31,689 bases of DNA from JBDKTH01 sp964558295 (GTDB lineage Bacteria > Planctomycetota > Planctomycetia > Pirellulales > Thermoguttaceae): positions 1 to 31,689 of the forward strand of contig CAZLDQ010000047.1 in the NCBI GenBank assembly GCA_964558295.1, written 5' to 3'. Under the pieces are notes generated by a model, which had not been told where the DNA came from, made no database searches, and saw only the letters and a list, made by a program, of their open reading frames with translations. A program made the translations under genes and the position numbers. Below, piece after piece: positions 16,911 to 25,935 of the stretch (within the stretch, counting starts at the first letter, position 1; each line of letters opens with the position of its first letter).

Positions 16911-18118
16911 CGTGTCCATAACCCTCTAGTCAGCCTGATCGACTTCTCCAACCCTTGTGCGTATGGCTCCTTGGCAAACGTCGGCAACTGCCCCGTTGGC
17001 TCCAACTTCGCGATCAACCGGCCATCTGCCGACTTGCCCTGCAATCTGGTGGTAAACAGATCTGCCGTCCGGTATTGATTATTCTCGTCCAGGCCACAAG
17101 CTTCCGTGATTCGCGTTACCTTTCGCGATCCATCTTCGGTAAAACGGGCAATCTGGACAATCAGGTGAATTGCCGAAGCCACTTGGGCCCGAGCTACGTA
17201 GACGGGCAACTCCACGTCAGACATCAACGAGAGAGTCTCCAGACGGATCAAGGCGTCGCGTGCGGAACTGGCATGGACGGTCGAAAGGCTCCCGTCGTGA
17301 CCACTGATCATCGATTGGATCAGGTCCAAAGCCTCACCCCCGCGGACCTCGCCAACAATGATCCGGTCCGGCCGCATACGCAGGGCATTGACGAACAACT
17401 GGCGCACGGTCATCCCGCCCCGTCCCGACACATCGGCAGGCCGGGCTTCCAGGTACAAGGAATGATGCTGGATCAATCGCAACTCGGAAGTGTCTTCGAT
17501 TACCACGATCCGCTCTTCCTCAGGAATCGCCCGGGAAACGGCCGCCAGCAGCGAAGTCTTCCCGGTTCCGGTCCCGCCGGAGATCAGGATGTTCTTGCGC
17601 ATCCGCACACAGAGTTCCAAGAACTCCTTGGCCGATTCCGAAAGGCTTTCGAGCCGCACGAAGTCGTCCAGCGTCATGGTCTCCCGCGTGAACTTGCGGA
17701 TCGTCAGATAGGTACCGGTCCGAGCGCTGGGGGGGATGATCGCGTGGACCCGGAAACCGTTGGGCAGTCGGGCGTCGAGCACCGGCCGTTCGTCGGTGAT
17801 CTCCCGGCCGACCCACTGGGCAATGTTGTGTACGGCCGACAAAAGCGCGTCATCGCTGGCAAATCGCGCCGTGGTCAGCTCCAAACGTCCGTGACGCTCG
17901 ACATAGATGTCGTCGAAGCCGTTGACCATGATTTCCGTTACCGAGTCATCGGCCAAGAATGGCCCGATCGGTTCAAGGAAGTATTTTAAGCTAGCTTCGA
18001 AGATTGCTTGGCGAGACATGTTCCTGGGCTCATCGGTGCGAGGGAGGCCAGCCTGGCCAAACCGCTTCCCACCCCTGCCCCAGGGGTCCATCATCCCGGA
18101 ATTGTCTGCAAAAGTCAA
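16907..18118 (-). CDS. cpaF: Plain CpaF/TadA-type secretion ATPase
   Basis: This is a second motor ATPase, without an FHA domain. Numbering is from TTG 18118 (403 aa), which has CAGGGAAAATGC upstream. An ATG at 18019 would give 370 aa and start at MSRQAIFEASLKYFLEP, where homologues usually begin to align, so the first 33 residues are doubtful. The T2SSE domain is complete: Walker A GGTGTGKT at 181-188, VIEDTSEL, RPDRIIVGEVRG, and SGHDGSLSTVHAS. It is the first gene of the Tad block. Two intact CpaF copies in one locus are unusual. One may drive extension and the other retraction or regulation, but that is inference. Confidence 0.93.
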   Translation of the reverse strand: MTFADNSGMMDPWGRGGKRFGQAGLPRTDEPRNMSRQAIFEASLKYFLEPIGPFLADDSVTEIMVNGFDDIYVERHGRLELTTARFASDDALLSAVHNIAQWVGREITDERPVLDARLPNGFRVHAIIPPSARTGTYLTIRKFTRETMTLDDFVRLESLSESAKEFLELCVRMRKNILISGGTGTGKTSLLAAVSRAIPEEERIVVIEDTSELRLIQHHSLYLEARPADVSGRGGMTVRQLFVNALRMRPDRIIVGEVRGGEALDLIQSMISGHDGSLSTVHASSARDALIRLETLSLMSDVELPVYVARAQVASAIHLIVQIARFTEDGSRKVTRITEACGLDENNQYRTADLFTTRLQGKSADGRLIAKLEPTGQLPTFAKEPYAQGLEKSIRLTRGLWTR

Positions 18119-18422
18119 GCATTTTCCCTGACGAGAGAAAACTTAGCTTGCAATTGGGCCAGCCGATTCGCTAGGTTCAAACGTGGCCGCTCCACGCGAT
18201 GCCAATTCGCTGTTTGACAATTCGACGAGTCGCCGCCTGCTCTGCGAGAATCGTGGGGCAAACGGTCCCCCCGGGAGGTCGTCCCACGGCTGATTCTGCG
18301 ATTTCGTTGACCAAATGGGAACCGACTTCCAACGCTCACCCTTTACCAGACTAGTTGCGATACTGCTGGTTTGCAGCGTGAAAGCTCATGAGAGGGGCCG
18401 GCCTATAAGGTGCCCATGAGTC
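18119..18422. other. Intergenic leader of the Tad block
   Basis: No protein-like frame on either strand. The Tad block promoter should lie here on the minus strand, but no convincing -35/-10 pair was found. Several short inverted repeats are present, none stable enough to call. Confidence 0.4.
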
Positions 18423-18944
18423 TCAACTGGGAAGGTGATAGGCCTTCATGCTCTGGTCTACAATCGGAGCGCATGCCCAAATGTCGTGCCTGTCGGTTTG
18501 CCGTTGACTGGAAAACCGCAGTCCACGTCGTTGTAGCACTTGCAGCATCCATCGCGGAGCACAACCGGGTTCTAGGTTGAGCCGCAATCGCCCATGGGTC
18601 CGGCAGAATTGGTCAGCGCATTCCAAAAGCCGTGACAATGCCGCCGTACGTTGCCAAGCCGGATCGATCCGGAGATGACGAAGAAGGGCCGTATGTTGGC
18701 TGTCGTGTACGAGTGCGATTTCGCCAACAACTTGGTTGCCGATTTCGACAACCCAGTGGTATTCCCTGGGCATCCAGGTTGGTTGTTCGTCGCGAGGCCT
18801 GCGATCCGCCACAGTCGCTCTGGGGCCGCTCCACGCTTCGTGAGCAATCCCCTTGCCAGGTTCTGGCTGGCGAGACCTTGTCTGAAGAAAACGGCTTTCG
18901 GCGACTGTTCGCCCCTGCAGGCGATGATTCCTATGTCCCTCCAT
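18423..18944 (-). CDS. GNAT-family N-acetyltransferase
   Basis: The ATG at 18944 (173 aa) is chosen because GGAAGGGA lies about 7 bases upstream. The frame extends further to 19190 but that part is low in protein character. The GNAT core is in the second half: YHWVVEIGNQVVGEIALV (strands 2-3), LRHLRIDPAWQRTAALSRLL (strand 4 and the acetyl-CoA pyrophosphate loop, here without the usual Gly-x-Gly), and LRLNLEPGCAPRWMLQVLQR (strand 5 and last helix). The substrate is unknown. It has the same direction as the Tad block, with a 304-base gap, so co-transcription is unlikely. The poorly defined N-terminal half leaves open an undetected frameshift. Confidence 0.65.
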   Translation of the reverse strand: MEGHRNHRLQGRTVAESRFLQTRSRQPEPGKGIAHEAWSGPRATVADRRPRDEQPTWMPREYHWVVEIGNQVVGEIALVHDSQHTALLRHLRIDPAWQRTAALSRLLECADQFCRTHGRLRLNLEPGCAPRWMLQVLQRRGLRFSSQRQTDRHDIWACAPIVDQSMKAYHLPS

Positions 18945-19503
18945 GAGTCGTCCCTTCCTTCTTTCCTCTCCGGTAGGTGTTCGTTCCAATTGAGCATTCT
19001 CAATTGACTCCATAGAAGAGTAGCCTCTGATAGGGAAGGCTTGGTATCGGGCCGCGTCTGCTTTCCCAGTAAGTGGTTGCCCTAGTCCGTTGTCGGGGGA
19101 ACCGTTCTGCAAGCTACCAGACCGGCACAGTTTTCGTATTGACAGATCCGCAGATGCTCGCTTTAGCAAGTCATCGTCTGTTTCTTTCACATCGCTAGTG
19201 CGGAGAGACGGATCAGAAATCCTTCCTTGACGACCAGTCGGATTGGCTGACGGGCTGCCATCGCCAAGTGTCTCTGGTCACCCAAAGACCATGGGGTGTG
19301 TGATGACTGGTGCACTGATCAATCCTGTGGGCCGCGAGAGGGCCCCGGGACCAGAAAACCAGGGACTGTCCAGTGACAGGGGAAGCAATTGCTTCGGCAA
19401 ACGTCCATGCCGACGCTTGCGCATGTGGCATGTGACTTGCAAGATCAGTACAAGTAGTATCTTTTCCGCGTTTGCTCTCCGTTAACCCGAAAAGGAAAGC
19501 GAT
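18945..19503. other. Divergent intergenic region with small palindromes
   Basis: This lies between the GNAT gene (-) and the Tyr-rich peptide gene (+). A perfect 14-base palindrome, GAAGCAATTGCTTC, is at 19382-19395. Just before it, CTGTC-CAGT-GACAG forms a second small inverted repeat at about 19365-19378. These could be operator sites for the operon starting at 19504. No clear promoter motif was identified and no protein-like frame is seen besides a weak extension of the GNAT frame. Confidence 0.4.
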
Positions 19504-19872
19504 ATGTGGCGATGGAGCATGGCACTTCTAATCGGGATGATCGCCATGAGTCTTCTGCTGACGGCCGACTCATCGACCTTCGGCGGGGATCTCTACGGCT
19601 ATAACGACTACGGCTTCAGCAACTACTACTATGGGTTTAACGCCCGGGATTTGCAGTATCGGCCTCAGATTCGCGTCCAGTCGCCCCCGCCGCCGAATTT
19701 CGGTCCGGCTAGTCCTTATTTTCCCCATGACGTCCGCGTATCCGGCAGCAAGTGGTATTTGTTCTCTCCACGCTTCAAGGCGTTTCCGGGGTGGTCAGGC
19801 TACAACGACACGTATCCTCGCGGGACCGGCACGGAGTCCTTCTACATCCGACCCGACTACTACTTCTACTAA
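19504..19872 (+). CDS. Small Tyr-rich secreted protein of unknown function
   Basis: The 122-residue protein begins with MWRWSMALLIGMIAMSLLLT, a clear signal peptide. The mature part is rich in Tyr, Gly, Asn and Phe (GDLYGYNDYGFSNYYYGFN at about 28-46), followed by a Pro stretch (SPPPPNFGPASPYFP), and it ends in YIRPDYYFY. AAGGAAAG precedes the ATG. The stop overlaps the start of the glycosidase-like gene (TAATG), so the two are translationally coupled. The composition suggests an envelope or extracellular-matrix component, but no family is recognised. Confidence 0.8.
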   Translation: MWRWSMALLIGMIAMSLLLTADSSTFGGDLYGYNDYGFSNYYYGFNARDLQYRPQIRVQSPPPPNFGPASPYFPHDVRVSGSKWYLFSPRFKAFPGWSGYNDTYPRGTGTESFYIRPDYYFY

Positions 19873-22184
19873 TGTGGCTCAAATGGCTTCCATGGCGGTA
19901 CGTGATCAGTCGAGTGGCCCGTGCACGGGGATTCATCGATCCAACTTCCGTTTTGTCGCGGCTCCATCGCTTTTCCGAACCTTCGGAAGTGGCCGTACCT
20001 TTGGAATTACTTCGCGCCGGCGTGGTCTTTCACTCCCGCGGCCTGATCAACACGCAGGCCATTCAGCACAACCTTGATTGGGTCTGGCCCTACTGGGTCG
20101 AACGCCAGTTCAACCCTAAGGACAATGCCTTCATTCCGCGGGCCTTTTCGGTGACCCATGTGAATCTCACCTGTCGGAATTGGACGGCGGTTGGAGTGCC
20201 CAACCTCGACTTGTTGCCAATTGTCGATCCTCGTGGGCTGGTCACGCCCCATTGGGACGGCTGGTCGCTGGACGGCTGGGTGTTGACCGAAGACGGAACG
20301 CACCTTCTCCCCTCGCAATGCCGAGACGTTCAGCAACATCTCGACCTGAACAATGATCTAGCAGTGGTGACTCAGTCGCAGGCCGCGGGGCTTTGCCTGA
20401 AGGCTCGAACAAACGTTGCGATCGAACTCGGACGCCCCGTCTGCCGGCAGGTCTGGACCGGCACAAGCCCCGTGCCCGCTTGGCTTGTTGTCGCCTTACG
20501 ACCGTATAACCCTGAAGGCGTAAGCCTCGTGCATCGTATCGAATTAGATGCGAGCCGTTCTGGATGGACGGTGGACGGAGGGAGTCGTGTTCTTTTTTCT
20601 CGACCTGCGGATCGGCACTTGATGTCCGATTACCGGCACGCCGATGTGTACCTGCGGGTGCCGGACGGGGATGATGTCTTTGAAGTGGAATGTGAAGTGG
20701 GAATGGCAACGGCTGCGGCGATGTTTGCTCTTGGGCCAGGCACACCCCGCTCGGTCGAGGTTACGGTACCTCTGGCTCGTGTTCATCCGCCGAGACGAAA
20801 GCGATGGTTCCACCGACTTACGCGTCAAGACTCGCAAACCCATTGGGAATTGACGCAAGCCGAGCCGACATCCTGGCATGAGACACTTGCAGGTTGTGCC
20901 CAATTACAGATCCCCGATTCCGCATTCGCCTTTCTCTATGAAGCGGCCGTCCGTTCGTTGGTCCTGCACACGCCGGGCGAGGTCTATCCGGGGCCTTATA
21001 CCTACAAACGGTTTTGGGTACGTGATACGGCATTCCTGCTTCACGCCCTGTTATGTGTGGGACTGATTGATCGTGTCGGAAAATGCCTGCCTCGTCTGCT
21101 CGCCCGCCAGATCAGCAACGGTTACTTCCTGTCACAGGAGGGGGAATGGGACACCAATGGCGAGGCACTCTGGCTTCTGGAGCGGTATTGCAGCCTCTCC
21201 GGTCGGCGGCCGCCGGCCGCATGGCAACACGTGTTGCGAAGTGGCGGCCGGTGGATTGTCCGCAAACGGCTTCCCTCTGACTCGGCCTTGCCCCATGCCG
21301 GACTCCTGCCGGCAGGCTTCAGTGCGGAACACCTGGGCACCAATGACTATTACTACTGGGATGACTTTTGGGGCGTCGCCGGCCTACGTGCGGCCGCCGC
21401 GCTCTTGGAAGAGCTCGATGACCATACGATAGCAACCTCTTTCCGCAAGGAGGCCGACGACTTGCTGGCAGCTATCGACCGCAGCTTGAAAACCTCCGCC
21501 CACCGTCGTGGCTGGCCGGGGATTCCCGCCTCGCCCTATCGACGTATGGATCCTGGGGCGGTTGGTTCGATCGTGGCCGGCTACCCACTACAGATTCTTC
21601 CACCGGACGATCCCCGACTCTTGGCAACAGTTGCCGTATTACGCGAGCATTTCTTCGTCGACGGTGGCTTTTTTCAGGACATGATCCACTCGGGGATCAA
21701 TCCCTACCTGACCCTGCATGTAGCACAGATCCTGCTGCGAGCTGGTGATTCAAGCTGGTTCGACTTGGTCAAAACGGTTGCCCGGCTTGCCTCCCCGACC
21801 GGACAGTGGCCCGAGGCTATCCACCCTCACACCTTAGGCGGCTGTATGGGAGATGGCCAGCATGCCTGGGCCTCGGCCGAATGGGTGATGGCAATGCGCA
21901 ACGCCTTCGTACGCGAGGAGGAAGGTCGTTTGGTCATAGCCTCGGGCATCCCGGCCACTTGGCTCGACGCCAATGTGCCCCTTGCGTTTGGCCCCGCGCC
22001 GACTCCGTGGGGAGATGTGCTCATCCGGATCGATCCCCAAGGCGACATGGCCGTGGTCTCCTGGAAAGGCGTCTGGCGTGGAACCATCCCCCCTATCGAA
22101 GTCCGACTGATCGGCTTCCCTCCGCAGCAGCTTGTCAGCGGTGATCGCGGTGAGGTACTCCTCCAGCGGAGTGTTGCGCCATGA
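19872..22184 (+). CDS. Six-hairpin glycosidase-like protein (GH15/debranching-enzyme type)
   Basis: The ATG at 19872 (770 aa) overlaps the previous stop. An upstream in-frame start would read through that gene. The N-terminal half (about 35-300) is beta-rich (PLELLRAGVVFHSRGLIN). The second half (about 340-720) is an alpha/alpha toroid like GH15 glucoamylases and amylo-alpha-1,6-glucosidases: YTYKRFWVRDTAFLLHAL with Trp382, Arg384 and Asp385, then GYFLSQEGEWDTNGEALWLL with candidate acids Glu425 and Glu431, and NDYYYWDDFWGVAGL. No signal peptide is evident, so it may be cytoplasmic. The substrate is not predictable; an alpha-glucan or a lipid-linked glycan is plausible. It overlaps the downstream fusion gene by 4 bases. 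Confidence 0.82.
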   Translation: MWLKWLPWRYVISRVARARGFIDPTSVLSRLHRFSEPSEVAVPLELLRAGVVFHSRGLINTQAIQHNLDWVWPYWVERQFNPKDNAFIPRAFSVTHVNLTCRNWTAVGVPNLDLLPIVDPRGLVTPHWDGWSLDGWVLTEDGTHLLPSQCRDVQQHLDLNNDLAVVTQSQAAGLCLKARTNVAIELGRPVCRQVWTGTSPVPAWLVVALRPYNPEGVSLVHRIELDASRSGWTVDGGSRVLFSRPADRHLMSDYRHADVYLRVPDGDDVFEVECEVGMATAAAMFALGPGTPRSVEVTVPLARVHPPRRKRWFHRLTRQDSQTHWELTQAEPTSWHETLAGCAQLQIPDSAFAFLYEAAVRSLVLHTPGEVYPGPYTYKRFWVRDTAFLLHALLCVGLIDRVGKCLPRLLARQISNGYFLSQEGEWDTNGEALWLLERYCSLSGRRPPAAWQHVLRSGGRWIVRKRLPSDSALPHAGLLPAGFSAEHLGTNDYYYWDDFWGVAGLRAAAALLEELDDHTIATSFRKEADDLLAAIDRSLKTSAHRRGWPGIPASPYRRMDPGAVGSIVAGYPLQILPPDDPRLLATVAVLREHFFVDGGFFQDMIHSGINPYLTLHVAQILLRAGDSSWFDLVKTVARLASPTGQWPEAIHPHTLGGCMGDGQHAWASAEWVMAMRNAFVREEEGRLVIASGIPATWLDANVPLAFGPAPTPWGDVLIRIDPQGDMAVVSWKGVWRGTIPPIEVRLIGFPPQQLVSGDRGEVLLQRSVAP

Positions 22185-25100
22185 ATATTCTCATGCTGAC
22201 CAATACCTATAAACCGCACATCGGTGGTGTAGCTCGCTCCGTCGATGCCTTTGCCGAAGAACTCCGGAGGCGTGGCCATCGAGTACTCATTGTGGCTCCG
22301 CAATTCGAGGGCATCGCGGCCGATGAGGTTGACGTGATTCGTGTGCCGGCGATTCAGAAGTTCAACGGCAGCGACTTCTCGGTACGTCTGCCGATTCCAG
22401 GCTATCTGACCACGGCTCTCCAGGACTTCCGGCCGGATGTGGTCCATTCCCATCATCCCTTTCTATTAGGTGATACGGCCTTACGGATTGCGGCGATGTA
22501 TAACGTTCCCGTGGTCTTTCAGCACCATACGATGTACGAACGTTATACGCATTACGTGCCGGGCGATTCGCCACTCTTGCAGCGGTTTGTCATTGAACTG
22601 TCAACCGAGTATGCTAATCTCTGTAATCATGTGATTGCGCCGAGCAAGAGTGTTGCCGCTGTGTTGCACGAACGCGGTGTCGTCCCGCCGATCACCGTAG
22701 TTCCCACGGGGGTAGACATCCCGCATTTTTCTCAAGGGGATGGCCACCGACTGCGAGAGGAATTCGGCATTCCTCGCGATGCGTTCGTCGTTGGATACCT
22801 TGGCCGGTTGGCCCCGGAAAAGAACCTCGATTTCCTCGCTCGGGCTTTGGCCATCTTTCTTCGCAAGCATTGCGGGGCCCATTTCCTCGTTGTTGGCGAT
22901 GGACCATTGATAGAACAAATCCGCAGCATCTTCGCCAGATCCAAGGTGGCCGATCGGGTGCATTGGGCTGGTACCCGCACTGGTCAGGCTCTGGTGGACA
23001 GCTACCATGCGATGGACCTGTTTGCGTTCGCTTCCACCAGCGAAACCCAGGGGATGGTGCTCACCGAGGCGATGGCGGCTGGATGCCCCGTGGTGGCGAT
23101 CGATGCTCCCGGGGCTCGCGAAGTGGTGAGCGACCGGATCAACGGGCGCTTGCTTGCCGGCCTGCGGGTTCGCGAGTTTGCTGAGGCATTGGCATGGATC
23201 GCACGGCTGAACAAAGAGCGGCGGGCTTCCATCGTTCGGGCAACCCGGCAGACGGCTGAGGAGTTTGCCATGCCACGAAGTGTCGACCGACTGTTGGGTG
23301 TCTACCAGACACTCGTGTCGGCTCACGCGCGAGTTCAGGGCGAGAGGCCCCCCTTGGACAACAGCCTCTGGGAGACTGCCCTCCGGCGGTTCGAGGCCGA
23401 ATGGAAGCTTTGGTCGGCCATGGCCACCGCTGCACGCACTGCCATACAAGATCGTCACCTTTGGAGAGTTCCGTCTCTCTTCGCTCGCCTCGTGGCATGC
23501 TGGCGTCATTTCCGCCAGGTGATTAGCCGGAGTGAATGGGGTATTCGGCTCTTGGGATACTCTCGAACAGAGGGTACGGCTACCGATCCAGGATTGGTGT
23601 TGATCCAGATTGACGGCCTTTCTCGATTACAGTTTGAAAATGCCCTGGAGCATCACCGCCTTCCTTTCCTTCGGCGTTTGATTCGCAGGGAACGCTACCG
23701 CCTCCATTCGTTTTACTCGGGAATTCCTTCGACTACGCCTGCGGTTCAAGCCGAGATGTTCTACGGTGTCAAAACAGCGGTACCAGCATTCAGTTTTCGA
23801 GATCACGAAACGGGCCAACGCGCTTTCATGTTCGAGCCCAGCGCTGCCTCCAAGGTGCAGAAACGATTGGCCGTAGCGGGACGTGGGCTGCTCGAACAAG
23901 GGGCCTCCTACGCCAATGTCTACTCGGGAGGCGCTGAGGAGGCCCATTTCTGTCCGGCTACCCTTGGCTGGGGCGATCTGGTTCGGATCTTCAATCCCTT
24001 CACACTATCTCTGCTCTTCGTGTTGCATCTTGGCAGCGTCCTTCGAATTATCGCCCTGCTGGTGATCGAGTCTGTCCTGGCCATCTTCGACTGCCTGCGG
24101 GGGGTAATTGGCGGTCAGGCTCTGATCAAGGAGTTGAAATTCATTCCGACCCGCGTGGGAATCGCCATCTTACTTCGTGAATTGTTGACGATTGGCGCCT
24201 CCATGGATGCGACACGAGGACTTCCCGTGATCCACCTTAACCTGCTCGGTTACGATGAACAAGCCCATCGCCGCGGCCCGGATTCGAGGTTTGCTCATTG
24301 GACACTTTCGGGAATCGATGGAGCGATTCGCCGCATTTGGAACGCCGCACGTCGCTCCACCCGCCGTGATTATCAAGTCTGGATCTACTCCGATCACGGT
24401 CAACAACGCACCTCTTCCTATCAATGGCAATACGGGCAGACTGTTCACGAGGCTGTGAGACGCGTTTTTCTGGGGCATACCGTCAAGGAATCCACTCGAC
24501 TTCAGCCTCAACGTGGGATCCAACTGCAGCGACTTCTTTGGCTTGGCGGCGGCTGGTTGCGAAGGCTGTTTTTCGGATCGCTGCCACCGGTTGAGTCGCC
24601 CCAAGAAACGGAGCAGCTGCCGGTCTACGTTGCTGCGTTGGGGCCGTTGGGACATGTCTATCCATCTTCTACACTAACGGCCGACCAACGCGAGGAGATT
24701 GCCCGCCGCCTGGTCGACGAAGCTAAGATTCCTTTGGTTCTGGCCGCCGAGGGGGTTGACGAGGCCGTGGCTTGGCGTGCGGATGGACGGTTCCACTTGC
24801 CGCAAGACGCCGCCACAGTCTTAGGCGCCGAACATGAATTCCTCGAAGATGCTACAAACGATCTGATTGCGGTTTGTCATCATCCCGATGCTGGTGCATA
24901 TGTCCTGTCCGGTTGGGTGCCGGGTTGCGAGGCCATGAGCTTTCCCATCGAGACTGGGGCGCACGGTGGGCCAGGACCCGATGAAACCCATGGCTTCGCT
25001 CTATTGCCCTCGCACGTTCCCCTGCCGGCACGATCCCACGCTTATCTTCGACCGCTGGACATTCGCCATGCTGTGTTTCACGTCTTGGGGCGGACGACGC

Positions 25101-25909
25101 ACCGCGTGGAGGCAAGTCACTCTTGTTCCGGAAAACGCGACACGTTGCGAATTCTTGCCTACAATGTTCACGGCTGCGTGGGGCTCGATCGGCGTCAGTC
25201 CCCGGAACGGATCGCTCGGATGATCTCATACTATGAGCCCGACGTGGTGGCTCTCCAGGAGTTGCAGGTGGGATGTCCACCCGCCGGCCAGTTGGATCAG
25301 GCTCATGCGATCGCCCACGAGTTTCAGATCGAGTGCCATCTTCCTTCTGTGTATGTGCAAACCGATTCGTTCGGAAATGCCGTGTTAAGCCGGTGGCCTC
25401 TGCGGCTCATTCGCTCCGGACACCTTCCCTCGCAGACCAAAGGCCAGAGTGATCGGTGCGGGGCGATGTGGGTCGCGGTTGAAGTGGGTGGGCAGACGCT
25501 TCAGGTACTGAACACCCATTTGGGCCTTTCGGCACGCGAGCGGACCATTCAAGTTGAGACGCTGCTGACCGCTCAGTGGCTCGGCGACCCTGCGTTTTGC
25601 GAGCCGCGGATCGTCTGCGGCGATTTCAACACCTCGACCCGATCGTGCCTATATCGTCGAATGTGTCGCTCGTTGCGCGACGCTCAGTTGCACGTCGATG
25701 GACATCGGTCCAAACGCACTTTCCCCGCACATTACCCGTTGGGACGAATCGATCGAGTGTTTGTCGGCTTTGAGGTCGAGGTTGTTGGGGTTGAGGTCCC
25801 CTCGTCGAGGCTCGCCCAAGTCGCCTCCGACCATCTGCCCGTACTCGTCCAAGTGCGGCTCGATGCCAAGAAGCCGGTTACCGAGGAAACCCTCGCCCCA
25901 GGCGTCTAG
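22181..25909 (+). CDS. Three-domain fusion: GT4 glycosyltransferase, phosphodiesterase, EEP phosphatase
   Basis: One uninterrupted 1242-residue frame holds three enzymes. Domain 1 (1-375) is a GT4 glycosyltransferase: NTYKPHIGGVARSVDAF, then GRLAPEKNLDFL, then the nucleotide-sugar site STSETQGMVLTEAMAAG. Domain 2 (about 470-970) is of the alkaline-phosphatase/nucleotide-pyrophosphatase superfamily: Asp478 in IQIDGLS, a Thr-rich nucleophile site PSTTP (517-520), Asp692 and His696 in GYDEQAHRRGP, and SDHG at 737-740. It contains a hydrophobic stretch at about 603-640 that could be membrane-embedded. Domain 3 (about 985-1230) is an EEP phosphatase/nuclease: Asn995 in AYNVHG, Glu1027 in LQEL, NTHLG, GDFN (Asp1148, Asn1150) and SDHLP (Asp1217, His1218). 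All active sites look intact. The ATGA overlap with the glycosidase gene implies coupling. A phosphoglycan or glycolipid pathway is inferred. Confidence 0.9.
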   Translation: MNILMLTNTYKPHIGGVARSVDAFAEELRRRGHRVLIVAPQFEGIAADEVDVIRVPAIQKFNGSDFSVRLPIPGYLTTALQDFRPDVVHSHHPFLLGDTALRIAAMYNVPVVFQHHTMYERYTHYVPGDSPLLQRFVIELSTEYANLCNHVIAPSKSVAAVLHERGVVPPITVVPTGVDIPHFSQGDGHRLREEFGIPRDAFVVGYLGRLAPEKNLDFLARALAIFLRKHCGAHFLVVGDGPLIEQIRSIFARSKVADRVHWAGTRTGQALVDSYHAMDLFAFASTSETQGMVLTEAMAAGCPVVAIDAPGAREVVSDRINGRLLAGLRVREFAEALAWIARLNKERRASIVRATRQTAEEFAMPRSVDRLLGVYQTLVSAHARVQGERPPLDNSLWETALRRFEAEWKLWSAMATAARTAIQDRHLWRVPSLFARLVACWRHFRQVISRSEWGIRLLGYSRTEGTATDPGLVLIQIDGLSRLQFENALEHHRLPFLRRLIRRERYRLHSFYSGIPSTTPAVQAEMFYGVKTAVPAFSFRDHETGQRAFMFEPSAASKVQKRLAVAGRGLLEQGASYANVYSGGAEEAHFCPATLGWGDLVRIFNPFTLSLLFVLHLGSVLRIIALLVIESVLAIFDCLRGVIGGQALIKELKFIPTRVGIAILLRELLTIGASMDATRGLPVIHLNLLGYDEQAHRRGPDSRFAHWTLSGIDGAIRRIWNAARRSTRRDYQVWIYSDHGQQRTSSYQWQYGQTVHEAVRRVFLGHTVKESTRLQPQRGIQLQRLLWLGGGWLRRLFFGSLPPVESPQETEQLPVYVAALGPLGHVYPSSTLTADQREEIARRLVDEAKIPLVLAAEGVDEAVAWRADGRFHLPQDAATVLGAEHEFLEDATNDLIAVCHHPDAGAYVLSGWVPGCEAMSFPIETGAHGGPGPDETHGFALLPSHVPLPARSHAYLRPLDIRHAVFHVLGRTTHRVEASHSCSGKRDTLRILAYNVHGCVGLDRRQSPERIARMISYYEPDVVALQELQVGCPPAGQLDQAHAIAHEFQIECHLPSVYVQTDSFGNAVLSRWPLRLIRSGHLPSQTKGQSDRCGAMWVAVEVGGQTLQVLNTHLGLSARERTIQVETLLTAQWLGDPAFCEPRIVCGDFNTSTRSCLYRRMCRSLRDAQLHVDGHRSKRTFPAHYPLGRIDRVFVGFEVEVVGVEVPSSRLAQVASDHLPVLVQVRLDAKKPVTEETLAPGV

Positions 25910-25935
25910 CCATTCTCCCTTCCTCATACCGGCCA

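Noticed and set aside
16955..17989. A 344-residue plus-strand frame opposite the second CpaF gene
   Set aside because: It is antisense to an intact ATPase, has no SD and no recognisable motif.
18572..19003. An alternative frame over the GNAT gene (WRDIGIIACRGEQSP and onward)
   Set aside because: It looks mildly protein-like and could reflect a frameshifted N-terminus, but I could not align it to a GNAT domain, while the other frame has an SD and a recognisable core.
19752..19871. An N-terminal extension of 40 residues for the glycosidase-like protein
   Set aside because: It would overlap almost a third of the Tyr-rich peptide gene. The TAATG junction and the text from MWLKWLPWRY favour the start at 19872.
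22601..23509. A 302-residue minus-strand frame opposite the glycosyltransferase domain
   Set aside because: It is antisense to a clear GT4 domain and has low-complexity, shadow-like composition.
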